The notes: generated by a model not told the origin, from the letters alone. A stretch of DNA of 64,000 nt from Physcia stellaris (GCA_018902385.1 JABSSW010000020.1:503546-567545); one strand, 5' to 3'; shown: positions 42,887-55,600, numbered from the stretch's first letter. A program made the numbers and translations.

Positions 42887-43706
42887 CAAGTTGCAACATT
42901 CAATTACGTACAGGAGTCCGCGCCCTTTGCCAAAGCATTCATTAATATTCACTAAGAATCTTAGACTATTCCAACAGCAGGGTTCTACCAAGCCAGATGG
43001 CTTTTCATCTCTGGCTTCAAAGACTCGTGTTAAAGCGGTTTCAGCTTGGGGTCTGTGGCACTACCCAGACAACGGCCGCTCGGACGTCTTGACAACTTTC
43101 CTCTCGGTTCAGCAAAGGATCAGTGCCTACAGGCTACATAGCTCTCCGCACTTTCTCTATAACTTGTTGCGTTTAGCTTTATTCTGTGCTTGGATCATTG
43201 CACGAATCAGGAAAAGTCTATCATAAGTCTCTTGGCCTCTTTTATTCTCAGACTTGGCAGGGGCCCAGAAGCTATTCTAGACTGCCTTAGTCTAAGCTAA
43301 TAAATGCGCGGCGGAAACACTAGGAGAATTATTGACCACTGCAAGTATATGATGGCGCGGTAGCTGCCGTCTTTCTATATGCGCGCTTTTCTGATTCGCT
43401 ATTTGGTCAAATCCAGTCTTAGCGAGATATACCACATGGCTCGTGCCTGCATTCAAGGCATGTGCTGTCAGGGATGTATGCAGACCATAACTTCCAGAAG
43501 TCGTGTTTGAGCGCCGTTCCAACATTGAATTCGAACTACTATTCCGTTCCCCACATCAGGGGAAATGGCTAAACGTCGTTGCTGGGTTTCTCGAAGCCCT
43601 GATATATATTCTACCAGCTCGCACGCGTTGACAATAATGTCCCAGGACCCTCGCAACTCCTTCTTCAACATTCAAGTCTTTACCCAACAACTTTGACATT
43701 CTCTCA
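42887..43706. other. Intergenic
   Basis: Open frames at 42891-43226 (+) and 43292-43671 (-) have no recognisable family. The minus-strand pieces (SWDIIVNACELVEYISGL) read like protein but lie in frames that shift relative to one another, which would fit a decayed gene. The last 50 bp are the leader of the receptor gene. Confidence 0.35.
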
Positions 43707-44865
43707 ATGGCTATCGACTCAAGCATCGAGTACCAGCTCGCTCATGCGTATGAGGACAGAGCCAACGAGATCATTGTTCCACATGTAGTCTGCCTCGTCT
43801 TCGCGGTCATCGCCGTCGCTCTTCGATTCCTTTCCCGACGCTTGAAAGCCGGCATCCACCTTGATGACTGGGTGTGCCTGCTAGCATTGGTATAATATAC
43901 CTCCCTAATGAAAAGGAAAAGATCGAAGCAAGACACTTGCTGACAAGCACATACTTAGTTCTTGTGCATCTGCGAGGACGCGGGAGTGTTGCTGGGCACC
44001 GTACATTATGGCAGTGCTAAACATGTCGTCACCTTGAAGGATCCTGTAGCCATTGCCAAAGTAAGTCCATCTTCCCACTAGACCTCGGCCTTCCAAACTG
44101 ATCTGTACCCGCAAAGATTACACTTGCCGTTCAGGAACTCTATACTGCCGGCGTGTCATGTATCAAGATTTCCACACTCATCCTCTACCACCGCATCTTC
44201 CCCAATCAGCGCTTCCGCATGGCAGTCTGGGGTGTTGGAATCTTCATCGGCGCTTACAGCTTCGTTCAGGCCATTGTCATCCTCTTCCAATGCAATCCAG
44301 TCCAAGGTGCATGGCGGTCAGACATAGAGAGAACTTGCATACAACTGAACTTGGAGCTCCAGATCATGGGAAGCCTCAACGCGGTGACCGACATCATTAC
44401 CGTGTGTTTGCCTATGTTCATACTCCGCGACCTCCAGATGAAGCCAAGGAAGAAGTTACAAGTCGCCGCCACCTTCTTGGTCGGAGGCTTCGTATGTATC
44501 GTCAGCATTTATCGTGTGCCAACGCAAGCGGGAATCACACTGGAGGACTTTAGCTGTACGTTAGGGAATCATCTTTATTCCTGGAATGGCGACTGACTGA
44601 GCGCTGAACAGATGACGATGTCTCAGCCTGCAACTGGTCGTTTGTGGAGTTGAGCATGGCTATTGTCTGCTCTTGCTTGATCACGTACATGCCTTTACTG
44701 CGCTGGTGCGCCAAGACAGTCACCGGCAAGTCCCAGAATTCGAGTGGGGATGAGTCAGCGTCGCCGTCGGAAAAGAAGGTATGGGCGAAGAAGCTGTCTC
44801 CTTATGACACGGACTACACTCTCTCGCAGGGGTCCGAGCGGTCTGTTAGCGGCAGTGCAGTGTGA
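43707..44865 (+). CDS. Pth11-like rhodopsin-fold membrane protein
   Basis: Seven-helix membrane protein of the fungal rhodopsin-fold family (the Pth11-like receptor group without a CFEM domain). Four exons: 43707-43889, 43959-44060, 44117-44555 and 44612-44865, giving exactly 326 codons (325 residues). Family marks are the LDDWVCLLAL motif closing helix 2, the ELYTAGVSCIKISTLILYHR segment of helix 3, QCNPVQGAW after helix 4, MGSLNAVTDIITVCLPMFIL in helix 5, and the NWSFVELSMAIVCSCL motif of helix 7. The cytosolic tail is short and ends in a YDTDYTLSQGSERS-type sequence common in this family. Such proteins are thought to sense extracellular cues, for example surface hydrophobicity, but the ligand here is unknown. 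Confidence 0.88.
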
Positions 44866-46099
44866 AGGCAGGGTTGCAGTGAGGGAGGCGTTCGTCTGGG
44901 CTCACTGCAATATCAAAGAGGCCGCTTGGCTTCTGCAGATCCACTCTCTAGATAATCGTTTTCTAACGGAGGGGAGCGGGTGGGGGTTCTGGAGTGTGGC
45001 GTTGGACTCTCATAAATCAATCGGTGCATGGCGGCTTGGGGTAATACCGAGATAACTGTTGGCTATCGAACAATTCCTTGATTTGCGCATTCATCATGGT
45101 TTATCACTGAAGTCTTCAAAGTCCAAACTATCGAAAAAGCATCAGATGTTCAAGCAGATCAAATCATCATGGCCTTATGGCCGCTTTACCAGCTTGAGAA
45201 TGGAAGACGGGATACTTGGAGAAACGAGCTCTCACTCTCTCGTCCTTGGCTCATCTTGCGAAAGTTGAGCGGTTGGATCTCATGTTTTTGGACACCGAAT
45301 TGCATTACGTCATATTTCCGGCCGGTAAGCCCACCAAAGCCCAAGAGCGTCGCCGACGAGAGATTTTGATTTAGTACATAGTTCGACCAAAAATCCGGCC
45401 CCGGTTTCTTATGGACCTCCCTCTCCTATATACCAAATCCAACCCTGAACATTTTAGAGTCTTGGCAGAACGTGCCAGGTAGCGATGGAGCTTCTGATTC
45501 CTGGCCATCCTTTATGCGATGTGTCTCCTCTTAACCCTTCTTTAACTTCCCGAGACCGCTCGAGATATCGTTGGTAACGGCACCGTCTCCCTCAATGGAA
45601 CACGCAGACCTCCAATCTCTTGATTTTTGAGCACAGGGCAGCACGAGTATTCGACTTCGCTTGGCAATGGAACGACATTTATGATCGCTCTATGCTTTCC
45701 TCTCTATATTTCTAGAGGACTACCATTACTGGACTGGTACAGATAAACAGCTTCTGATACATCATTATTCTCCTCGGCAATCATGAATTGGAGGTAGCCG
45801 TGATAACTGCTAGCTTCGTCTGTGGGAGCCATCCAACTTAATCAGGTCTGCCAATGTCGTCAGGGCTCCGCTACTAGACTCTATCTTGTGCAATGGCGGT
45901 TCCGAACAACGCCTACAATAGGCGGCACCGCTATCGCAGCGAACAGAACGGAAAACAGGCATGAGGCTGTGAAAATACTCTATGATATGATCGGTTATGC
46001 TGCCACTGCGTAGTCGGCTTATACCTTTGCCCGTTCTTGACCCATGACGAAATAGTCCGTGGCTAACCACAGGGTGCGCTTTGAGTGCTTCAAGGCGTT
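44866..46099. other. Intergenic
   Basis: No supported gene over 1.2 kb. Plus-strand frames at 44744-45055 and 45059-45268 are unstructured, and the first overlaps the receptor's last exon in another frame. Confidence 0.4.
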
Positions 46100-46225
46100 G
46101 CAAAATCGGTACCTGGCCGTCAGAGGTTTGGAAGCAGGAGAAGCGGCGGTGGGGTCGAGCCGAGTGCCTGGTTCGCCATATCTGGGCCTTTGGTCATTCT
46201 AGACTCTCGCATTGTGGAAAACTTT
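46100..46225 (-). pseudogene. Truncated copy of the PY-motif protein gene
   Basis: The segment about 46137-46215 aligns with 46937-47015, the N-terminal coding part of the neighbouring gene, at roughly three in four bases. On the minus strand it reads RPRYGEPGTRLDPTAASPAS, matching QPPRYGEHTIRLDPTAPPPA of the intact gene. The start codon region is altered and the similarity fades after about 30 codons. It is a decayed, partial tandem duplicate about 800 bp from its parent. Confidence 0.65.
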
Positions 46226-46585
46226 CTTGGAGAGCATCTGCAGTATTTGCTTGCCTGCCTGCCTGCTTGCGGGGAACGAGTCACTGTTGTCGTTCATCGT
46301 GCTTGAGGTGATGGGCTGGGAGAGCCTTGCTAAGCTTGGATTATGACGCCAGGGTAGTGCTGTGCTGGGGAGGACATTTCATAATTGCCCTTATAGGTCT
46401 CTCCTCGCGCGTAAGGTACTATTTGGTGGATGGTGTAGATACAGCCTTGGAGAGGGTGACTCCCAAAGATGAAAATGTATTGGTATGGAACGATGATCAA
46501 TACTAAATCGTCCATGAAGATATTTCCACTGGTCCAGGTCTGCTTAGGTTAGCAGAGCTCTAGCACCAGACTAGAAAGGGACGAA
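46226..46585. other. Intergenic
   Basis: This is the stretch between the broken copy and the 3' end of the intact PY gene. It contains a CTGC iteration near 46250-46268. Nothing else is recognised. Confidence 0.4.
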
Positions 46586-47017
46586 CTAGTTGCTATATAT
46601 TCTCGACACCACGACGATGATAAGCGCCGCCATGCTGAATAAGATGAAAATTACGAGGATGGTCGTACGGCAGGGACGTTTGCAACAGGTCCATCTTTGT
46701 CCCTTAGACTTGTGCCCACTGTCCGAAATACCTCTTTCCAAGTCCAAGTATGCCGGGGCTCTCGACCAATTGTTATGACTTGATCCCTTCTGCCGTCCAT
46801 TCGTGGCCAACGCATAGCTTTCCACGATTTCAATGGGATACGGCGCAGGTGCCAACGGCAGGCTAAAGTTCACTGGAGCAAGCCGGAACGCTGCAGGAAC
46901 GGCGTCCTTCGTTCTAGGAGGAGTGTATGCTGGAGGAGGGGCGGTGGGATCGAGGCGAATTGTGTGTTCGCCGTATCTGGGCGGTTGGGCCTCGATGGAG
47001 TCTCGTGTTGTCGACAT
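46586..47017 (-). CDS. Tail-anchored protein with two PY motifs
   Basis: Intronless 143-residue protein with a clear ATG. The N-terminal part is Pro-rich and holds two PPxY motifs, PPRY at about 12-15 and PPAY at about 28-31. PPxY is the binding site of WW domains in Nedd4/Rsp5 ubiquitin ligases. A Cys-rich basic patch (WTCCKRPCR) precedes one strong hydrophobic helix (TTILVIFILFSMAALIIVVV) that ends five residues before the C-terminus, so the topology is tail-anchored with the PY motifs in the cytosol. The paired Cys next to the membrane could be palmitoylated (inference). By analogy with small yeast Rsp5 adaptors such as Bsd2, Ear1 or Tre1, it may recruit Rsp5 to membrane cargo. No direct homologue is claimed. 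Confidence 0.7.
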   Translation of the reverse strand: MSTTRDSIEAQPPRYGEHTIRLDPTAPPPAYTPPRTKDAVPAAFRLAPVNFSLPLAPAPYPIEIVESYALATNGRQKGSSHNNWSRAPAYLDLERGISDSGHKSKGQRWTCCKRPCRTTILVIFILFSMAALIIVVVSRIYSN

Positions 47018-47886
47018 TTGGACTGTGTTGTTCGTTGCTCTTGAGACAGTCCGGCGACGGTCTGCTCTTGTGGTGAGCCCATTTTGTACTGTTCATGATT
47101 TGTTGATGGAGGTGGGTGTCGTGGGGTGGGTAGAGAAGGAGAACGCCTTGCTAAGCCTGGATGATATGTCGCGATGCAGTGGAAATCGATAGTCTACGGG
47201 GCGGAGCAGATGCCAAGAATCTCGCTACGAGTTGCTTTGGACCTGCTCACATGGAGTCGATGACTAAGCGTGTCGGCCATTTCCTTCTGATCTCGAACGA
47301 CGACTGATTCAGTACCAGTACTTTTCTCGAGAGATTCTGAGCAATTCAGTATCGAAGGATTTGCGTTCTTCTGGTCGGAGTTGGTCACCTCGTCGACACA
47401 ATCAAAGAGGAGGCGCGACCATTATGGTGGCCCGCCAATTGGCAAACAAAAAGTGTCACGATTGAAACCATTGAATACAAGGATTCAGTATCTCCATGAA
47501 AGAACGCTTGACTTCTCCATTATACTGTGGCAAAACGCTTTCTCGGATCTTCACACAGACATAACACCTGAAACATGTGAGAGACTGAACTGACTCACGT
47601 CTTTTGGTGATTCATTCGGAAATTCGTCACGACGAGGTTCCTCATATGAAATAATTACGTACATGACTCCGGTTATTGCTATAAAAGGCGAGGTAGCGAC
47701 CGGATATTGAACATTGTCTTGTACGAAGTAGAGCATAATCAGTGGAACCACGTTGAGCACAACACTCCAAATTTTTAAACTTATTCACATCCCACGCATC
47801 ACATCGGCATCGGTACTCTACTCTGGTACATAATATAAAGTAAAGGATACCTCAAAGAGCTTTCGAAATCGGAACATACACCCAAC
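47018..47886. other. Intergenic with possible minus-strand gene pieces
   Basis: Minus-strand frames at 47551-47736 (MLYFVQDNVQYPVATSPFIA, with a hydrophobic segment, reaching a GTGAGT donor after ESPKD) and 47194-47388 (hydrophilic, ending EILGICSAP) could be exons of one small membrane protein. I could not find a junction that keeps frame. Listed as uncertain. Confidence 0.3.
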
Positions 47887-49356
47887 ATGTCATTTCAAAC
47901 CTTCAGAACGGCATTCGATGATGCGATCAACGTCATCCGACACACCGACTTCATACAGAAGCACTTGCCTTATTTGACGGTGGGCAATGTTGTCTCTGTG
48001 GTCTTGCTGCATGTCATTGTGTTCGCTATTGGCTGGACTCTATCGACATGGCTATTGATGATCGTTGCGAACAAGAACAGAAACAGAGAGTGCAAGCGTA
48101 TGGTATGTAAGAGCTCCTGTAGCATTTCTGGCATAAATATTGCTCATAATGTGATGTTTATCTGAGGAGGGGAACATCGATGTGTCCGCATATGAATAGC
48201 AACTGACATTGCCGAATTTGCTAGGGCAATGGCCTTGCTCATACCATATCAGCAGATCCAACCAGAAAGCGCAATAGTAACATGTGCGATGAACGAGATG
48301 TGGTCGCTTTCGACTTCCCTTCCTTACCACCTGAGATCAGGACTCACATCGCCAAGTATGCTCTTGGTGGGCGAGAAATTTATCTCCCTCCAATACCCAA
48401 GGTTGCGCTTCCGTTACCCGAGTACCGGCAGAGAACGAGTATTGCGAAGAGGTTCAGTGATTTCATTCGACTCAAATGGCAGCAGTCAACTGACTATCGA
48501 AATCCGAGGCAAACTTACCTCGCAAAGCTTCCGTACACACCATACGAGTAGGTTCTTTTGAAGCCCCTTATGTCTCTGTCGTGTTATCAGTTCTCTGCAA
48601 TGTGATTACTCATCGCTACGGAGTTTTAGTAACAAATTTTGCTCTCCTCGATTCTTGCAAAGGCGAGTAAACGGTCATTGGAAGCGGAGAAGCTGACTCC
48701 AAAATTGCTACAGAGCTGAAACCTTGGCCATTGGCCTGCTCGCTACCAACAAACAATACTACCACGAAACACGTAGCATTTACTGGTCAACCAACAGCTT
48801 CCATTTACCTCGCGGCGATTACCAAAATATTAAAGCATTCTTGAAGAATATCTCGCCGGAGCATGTCGCTCTCATTAGAATCATCAACATCGACCTTTCG
48901 CTCGCGGACCTCACGCCTCAGCTCCTTCAGCAGCTGGAACGCACAGCATACGACGACCAAGGTGGGAGTTTACCGCGAAATAACCTTGGTACATACTGGG
49001 GTCTGGTAGCTTCGAGTCTCCTTCGGGACTTATGGGAAGAGAAGATTCGCTTGGTGCAACAATGCTTCAATCACGTTCCCGACGTCTTTATAACCTGCTT
49101 CGAAGATCCGGTTACGGACTTCTGGGTTCCTGGAAACAAACTCGAGGATGAAATCGCAGGCTTTTGTGAGCAACGAGCGCATAATACTTGTACGGGTTTG
49201 GTCTTGCGGTTCGCTACGGTATGCGCCCGTGCAAGGGTAAAAGACCGGGTACAACGGATCGGATGGGATAGCTTCAAAGAAGAGCTAGCGGCTGGAGGAT
49301 GGGGACGGAGGAAGAACGATCAGTGGTGTTCCGATCCATCGAAGATAAGGTACTGA
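47887..49356 (+). CDS. F-box-like (DUF7730-type) protein with N-terminal membrane helix
   Basis: Three exons, 47887-48102, 48225-48547 and 48714-49356, giving exactly 394 codons (393 residues). Exon 1 encodes a hydrophobic helix (VVSVVLLHVIVFAIGWTLST) within the first 60 residues. The F-box-like motif FPSLPPEIRTHIAKYAL follows in exon 2. Exon 3 has the family landmarks AIGLLATNKQYYHETRSIYW and SFHLPRGDYQNIKAFLKNIS, then a region with several Trp and Cys residues to the end. The group is common and expanded in filamentous ascomycetes; its substrates are unknown. The architecture (membrane helix, then F-box-like motif) parallels the gene at 34.2-35.3 kb, although the two share little sequence outside the motif. 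Confidence 0.75.
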
Positions 49357-50000
49357 TGGGTGGGGATTAACTATGAAGTGTAAGCACCAAATTGCTGCGA
49401 CCGGGTAGCTTGGTGGCTTGCTTCAATCAATCACGGATCAACCGCTTCGGATATGCTCTCTTGAGGCTACCAGGGCACTCAATAGGCGTCAATCCGGTGA
49501 CTAGTGAAATACTATCTGCAAATCTGCATGTTACACACACAACTTTTGAGGTGCACACAACTTCAATAGCTGTAGTAACAGTTCAACGTACTAACACAAA
49601 TCATGTTTTAAACGTTGAATTGGCCACCTCGAGCTGGCTGATCCGGAAGGTATATTACCAATTGAGACTAGTGAAATTGAGGAACCCACAAATCATGCAA
49701 ATAGTCCTTGCAACGAAACAGAATTGAGAAAAAATGTATCCAGTATGCATGAAGGATCCGGCTCAGTGAGCTCTACAGCTGATCTACTTTTTCGTAAGAT
49801 TTCGCCTTGAACTCAACAAAAGCTTATAATTTCACGATAGTTCTACTTGGTAATATTTAAGCCAGTCAATTCTGCCTGTTTTTCAAATCCCTTAAAAAAA
49901 GACGCTCCACTATATATCTTCAAAGCTATCTTCTCTAATAACTCGGGACAGAAACAGTTCTCTGCATTCTTCCCTGACAACGTGTATCACAATCGAAATC
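49357..50000. other. Intergenic
   Basis: AT-leaning stretch between two plus-strand genes. The phrase GACTAGTGAAAT recurs at about 49499 and 49665. No gene seen. Confidence 0.4.
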
Positions 50001-51338
50001 ATGTCGGCAGCATCCATTTTTGGGCTTTTCACTAGCATAGTAGGTAAGTGCTCGCCATTTTTCAGGTATCAATGCGTAGCTGTGCTACAGTCAATGCAGT
50101 CAGAGAAGTCTCCAGTCGCAAACTCTTGCGCTACCGAAAATTGGAAATCGCTTACTCTAAGACTTCCAATCTCAACAGGTCTCGTCTCTTCCACTGTGGG
50201 ACTTGTCAAGTTCGGTACAGAACAATTTCCCTCAGCCAATAATGAATGCGGCGTAAGAATTGCTGTTGGTCTAGACGCTGCTGTAAACCCACACACCCTT
50301 GGAGGCAACTGGCCAGATATACGTCTCTTCAACGAGAAGGGCGAGGCTATCGGCCAACAATATGATCTCAAGAAGAAAGACAAGTTTGACATTCCGAGAA
50401 TACCAGTGAAGCTGAAAGGTGGTGAACACTATGACTCGGTAATCAAATTGGACCACGCCCAACAACCGACATATGGGTTATTCAACGGCAACAAGGACGC
50501 TATTTGCATTGGATACATTTCAATCAGCTGGCCCGATACGCAAAACTTCGCCTGGCTCGGAAGCTGGGGAAAGCAGTGCGGGCAACCGTGGTACTATTCT
50601 GGATTGTATTTCGAAGAGGCGGATCCGGTATGCACCTGGCTTGACCAAGACGGGACCGCTACGGATGTGATGGGCTTCCATGTGCACTTCCCGGAGTTCA
50701 AAGCCGATAACAATGGTGAATACAAAAAGGACCCAGACTAGTGAGTCCTGACCACGGAGCTATCGTCGACCTTTGCTTACTGGAGATTGAACAGCTATTG
50801 CAAAAACGCGCCAGTCATGTCTTTCAACAAGCACAAGAATCACGGCATCATGTATTGGACGCACGAAGAGGAACAAGCCGAGGCGGCTGAGGAGTTTTAT
50901 TCCAATCGACCTCGCTCGATAAATGGTTCCCACGCTGGTGACCATCGCTCCCAGTTCCGTCCAAACGAAAAGACGGCTTCTGCCTTTGGTCAATCTCTTA
51001 CAAAGAGCAATCGCACTTCACATTCCGCATATGAGATCTGCGGGAGCGATACATCCGTCGGACCTGATTTTCTTCACCTTGACGAGGGGCAGTTCTGCGA
51101 CATGAAGACGAAAACTCTTTGGCCCGTATGCACGGCTGAGGTGAGTTTCTTTTTCATCCTTTCTATCTGCCTCCTTTGGCGAGAGTGGCGCTGACTCTAA
51201 GCTTCTTTCAATTAGAACGAAAAGAATTGTTTCGACGCGGAGATGCATGATATGAGGCTTTACAAAAGTGTAGGAAAGAGAGAGGTGCGGGATATGGCTA
51301 TGGCGAAAAACTACACTCGCATCGAACGGTGGCTATAA
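50001..51338 (+). CDS. Uncharacterised fungal protein with hydrophobic N-terminus
   Basis: Four exons: 50001-50043, 50179-50740, 50795-51140 and 51216-51338, giving exactly 358 codons (357 residues). The short first exon (MSAASIFGLFTSIVG) joins LVSSTVGLVKFG, making a long hydrophobic N-terminus that could be a signal or anchor. The frame also stays open through most of intron 1, but only the spliced form matches the family pattern. Conserved-looking blocks are VRIAVGLD, NWPDIRLFNEKGE, YGLFNGNKDAICIGYISISW, GSWGKQCGQPWYYSG and YEICGSDTSVGPDF, which I recall from a widespread, unnamed fungal family in which they precede a Trp/Cys-rich core. No catalytic motif is known. Function is unknown. Confidence 0.75.
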
Positions 51339-52699
51339 TGGCGCGTTTATCTCAGTAGTATACCGACGTTGAGAACGCTTGCTGGCTATTAACAGTTCTT
51401 ATGTTTCTTCCCTTTCTGGGGGTTTTCCGTTATCATCTCACGGGGATTACGCTGATCGTTTATTTCTCGTTGTGTATAGATGGTTGAACTTCGAAATTGA
51501 ACTGAACAATGCAAAAGCTGGTGAAAACACTCTATTACAAAGTAGGAAAAATACCTGGAGAGGTCAAGAAGTAGCAAGCGCTCCCAACATCAAAATCGCT
51601 TAAGTAAGATAGTTTAGTGTAAACTACACACCTAACAACTATAGTTACCCACCATCTCTTGAAAGCCACCCCTCCGTCTAGTAGCTCACTGCCATCCGCT
51701 AGCATGGTCAAAGACCTTTCAACACTCATTCGCATAGTTCCAAAATCCGGACATGATTGCTCCAAGGGTGGAGATATTTGTGATTGCCGTCTGAGGAAGT
51801 CGTCATGTAGAGAGACCTCCATAACGTTTCATCTCATCACTGAATATTTTCCTGACACCTCCCTCATGACTTGATACCCTCTTCTACCATCCCATCATCC
51901 TTGCACTGATACCTCTACTCCTCTCTCTGTATGATCATCTTTTTCAATATCCTAACAGAGCCCCTTTCTATCCCCCCAACCAATGAAAAAGCCTCCCAGA
52001 AGAAATCAACGCCGAAGTTAAGACCGTCGATCCCGGCCTTTCTTCACTGTGTTGCCGCAGGACTTTGGAGATCCCCTGAGCAGCTACAATATTTCGAGGT
52101 AGCGGGGAGGGAGACTGTAGGAGTGTTCGTTTTCTTTTTGATATAGAATACTTTAAAGGGGGCGGTAGCTATGGGGAATCTCCCCATTGATTATTTTCTC
52201 AATACTGTGTTCAAGGATTCTGCATTTATCGACTCTATTGTTCATGTTCATTGCGGCTTTCATCATGCTGTCTGGATAGCGGTTATTCGAGACGGAGAGA
52301 TGCCCTTGACGACAGAGCCAGCTGGAAGATCGAGTAGAAATGAGAAGAGAAATCAGGCAGGGTAGTGAGTTCCTGGTGGCTTTCCACGATGGAGGAGACT
52401 ATTGATGGTAATTGCAATGATGAAGTAAATAAACGGCAAGCGTGTGAGGTGGTTATAGTGTTGTATGTTACTAGCTACTCATCGTCGCATCTGTCGGCTG
52501 ATATTGTACAATAGCGGCACATACAAGCTTGTTCGCTCCACTCATCGTTTTCGCTATACAAGCCTTTCTGCTTCATCCATCCCTTTCGCTCATATCGCCA
52601 TCTGTATATTCCATTTCGAAACCGAGGGGTACATAGCAGCTCATTCCACCTTCCTATTTCCCAACCAGTGCCTCACAGAAGTATCCTCCGCATTCTTCA
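51339..52699. other. Intergenic
   Basis: No supported gene. A minus ATG frame at 51535-51822 (MEVSLHDDFLRRQSQISPPL) and several short plus frames lack recognisable content. It lies between the convergent ends of the 50.0-51.3 kb gene and the giant helicase gene. Confidence 0.4.
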
Positions 52700-55600
52700 T
52701 CACTGCTCCTTCTCCACCATGCCGTCTAGCATCTCATTCTGAGAAGCGACATTGCCCATATCTTCACCCATGGACGCAACCTCAGCCTTCAAAAGCTCCA
52801 GAAGCCCATCACCGTCCTTTGTCCGAATCAAGGATTGAACAGATTCGTCGCTCAAGCGTTCATGATGCAACCTCAACTTTTCTCCGAGCACAGTGACCGC
52901 CTCTAGCACTATATCCAAAGCCTCGGAGCACTCGACACCAGCGGTGTCAAGCTGCAGGAGCGCGCGCTTTTTCAAGGCCGAGATGGAATAATCGAGGGAG
53001 TTGAGGAGCGGAAAGACTTCGGAACCGTAGCTGAAAAGGATATGGCGTAGCTTTGGAGAGCAGGATTTGCTCAAGCTATCGAGTTTGGAGATGAGACGGC
53101 CGTTCGCGGTGGCGGCAAAGGCTTTTCGGGCTCTTAGTCGCGGGCTGAGCTTTTGCCAAAAGGTCCAGATACGCCGTGCTGCGTTGATGTCTCTTGCTGC
53201 TTGCTCTGCGTTAGTCTCTGCAGCGTTTGCTTCATTGCTCTTGGATCCTGGCGTTTCAATGGAAGCTACTGTTTTCCGTATTGTTGCCAGACTCTCGTTG
53301 GAAAGACCGTTGGCTCTCTGGAAGGCAGTGAATGGGTGCGGAGACATGCCATCCAGGATGTTCACAATTAGCAAGGGATTCTTCCCTTGGTACCGTTGGT
53401 GTGACTCCATCAATAATTTCCGAAGTTCGTTGATGTCACCCACCTTATGGACCAGATGATGGGCCTTGACTGTAGGAAGCTCGAAGATTCGTATCATAGC
53501 TTCCCAGTGAGACCTTATCATCCCAGGAGGGCAAAGTGCCGGGACTGCTAAGAGATTGACTACGATTATGGCAAGAAGCTCACAGTTCCGCTGCTGTAAA
53601 ATCCTGGTTGGATATTCTCTGCCGCAGAGAAGAAACTTCTTACCGGCCTCGAGTGGCGTATTTATGAACTTGAGGAGCTCGATAAAAGCTTGCAACAACA
53701 TCACCAAGGCGTCCCGGTAGACGGACCTCTGTTGAAAATCTGGAGTGTCAGTCAAGGCTGTACTCCTCAAAATGCTGTATAGGTGGACGTCCACCCAAGA
53801 ACGGGGTATCATGATTGAACTCTGCGCTATCTGCAGAAGCAAATACAAAGCCATTTCTTCAAATCTTGCAGTGTGGCAATGGAACACCTCAAAGGCATTC
53901 CAGTCAAGTTTCATAATACCTTGTGGACCATGCAGATAGTCTAGTAAAGCATCAAAGTATTGTCTGGCATTAGCACCTGACATCCGGGCTTGGAGGAGGT
54001 CAAGCGACTTTAGAGCTGCATGAGTCGAAGGGGCTTGTCGTCTAAGGCGGGTCGTTGTTCGCTTGATAAGTGTTTGCTTAACATTCCTGGACAGGTGATT
54101 TGCAAGGTCTAGCTGTTCAAAGATGTAGCCCAGGCTGGGTTGAGCACCCCAGTCTGTGCCCACTCGATAGAATAGGTGGTCTTCTAGTGTAGAAGCCACC
54201 GTTCTCAGAATCTCTTCCGTACCCAATTTCTCCGTAAAGGCATTCATCACACTGGTGTCTTGCTCGAAAGCTGACACGAAGGAAAGCCCTGCACCGAGCC
54301 TTTCCAGCCAGTGCCTTCGCATCCCCAGGAAGCTCCTTGACACATCCTCAGGCATAAGACGCTGATTGTAAAGGGAATTCATTTCGCAAAGGACGGTATT
54401 GGCGGTGAGAATGTCATGCAGAAACTCTGCTGCAGTAGAACCGGTGACAGGCCCATGGTGATAACGGCAAAACGAAGTCTTACTGCGAAATTTGCAAATG
54501 CCTGTAAATAGAAAGTTAATACACCGGGTCGGCCATTTGACCCGCAAAAACTCTTTGCCAAGGTCGCTCGCTCGCATGATGGCGCTACTCAATTTGTCAT
54601 GTATCCATCGTACGGCAGCCTCAGGTAGAGACTCTCCATTTTCGACACAGTCAAAGTCTCGAAGTGGCGACCAGGGCCTTAAGGTGTATTGCTGCGACGA
54701 GCTGAAATTCCGATGGACTCCACAGCAGAGTAGGACAGCTACACCGAGAGGTCCAGATGGCTCAGTCCCTTGAAGTTTGATAGTCATGAGGGCATGACGA
54801 AGAAGATCGTAGGGTATATCAGATAACTTTGTCATGTTTATGATCCGTTCCATATGAGTCGCAACATAGAGACAGAGATAATCTCTAATGACAAGATCGT
54901 TGTTCATGCTCAGTATTTCTTTCTCTGACCTAGACGGATCCCAGACGCGCAAAGTCTTATACGCAAGTTCCCATGACCGATCTCCTTCTCTGTCTGTGAT
55001 GACATGCAGTGAATCCGTTAGACCAGAGGCGATGCGGTCGATCCAAACGATGGTCGTAAGATCTGACAACTGAGCTTTTCCGATCACAGATTCACCACCA
55101 CATGGAATCGAAGACGCTAGATCGAACGCCTTTTCGTATTGTCCAAGCTGGATGCACAAAAGAAGAAGCTTTGAGCTAAGTCCTTGCTCTTCATAGAGCT
55201 CGATAAGGCTCTCTATCATTTCGTATTCTAGGTAAAAAGCTTCTTGTTCGTGGACATTCCCGAGGAGACCAATTGCTAACCCTCGGAAGTCCAGTGAGAT
55301 TTTTTGCTGCTTGAGCAGAAGCTTAACAACTCGTTGGTGGCGTAGGAAATTTCGAGGATCAAGATGCGCTTTGATATCTGTCAAGTATGCAACCATCTCA
55401 TAATGCAAACTTCCATTTCGTAAACATATGATGGCTTTTTCGAAGTTCCCATGTTCATGCCAAGAGTTTGAAGCCCGCTGATGATTCGATGTTTGTTCGA
55501 ACAACAATGCTGCTTCTTCAAAATGTCCAGACTGGTACCAGAGGTCAGCAGCATCATCGATCTTTTTCAAGCGGATTAGAACTCGAATGGTATCGGCGAT

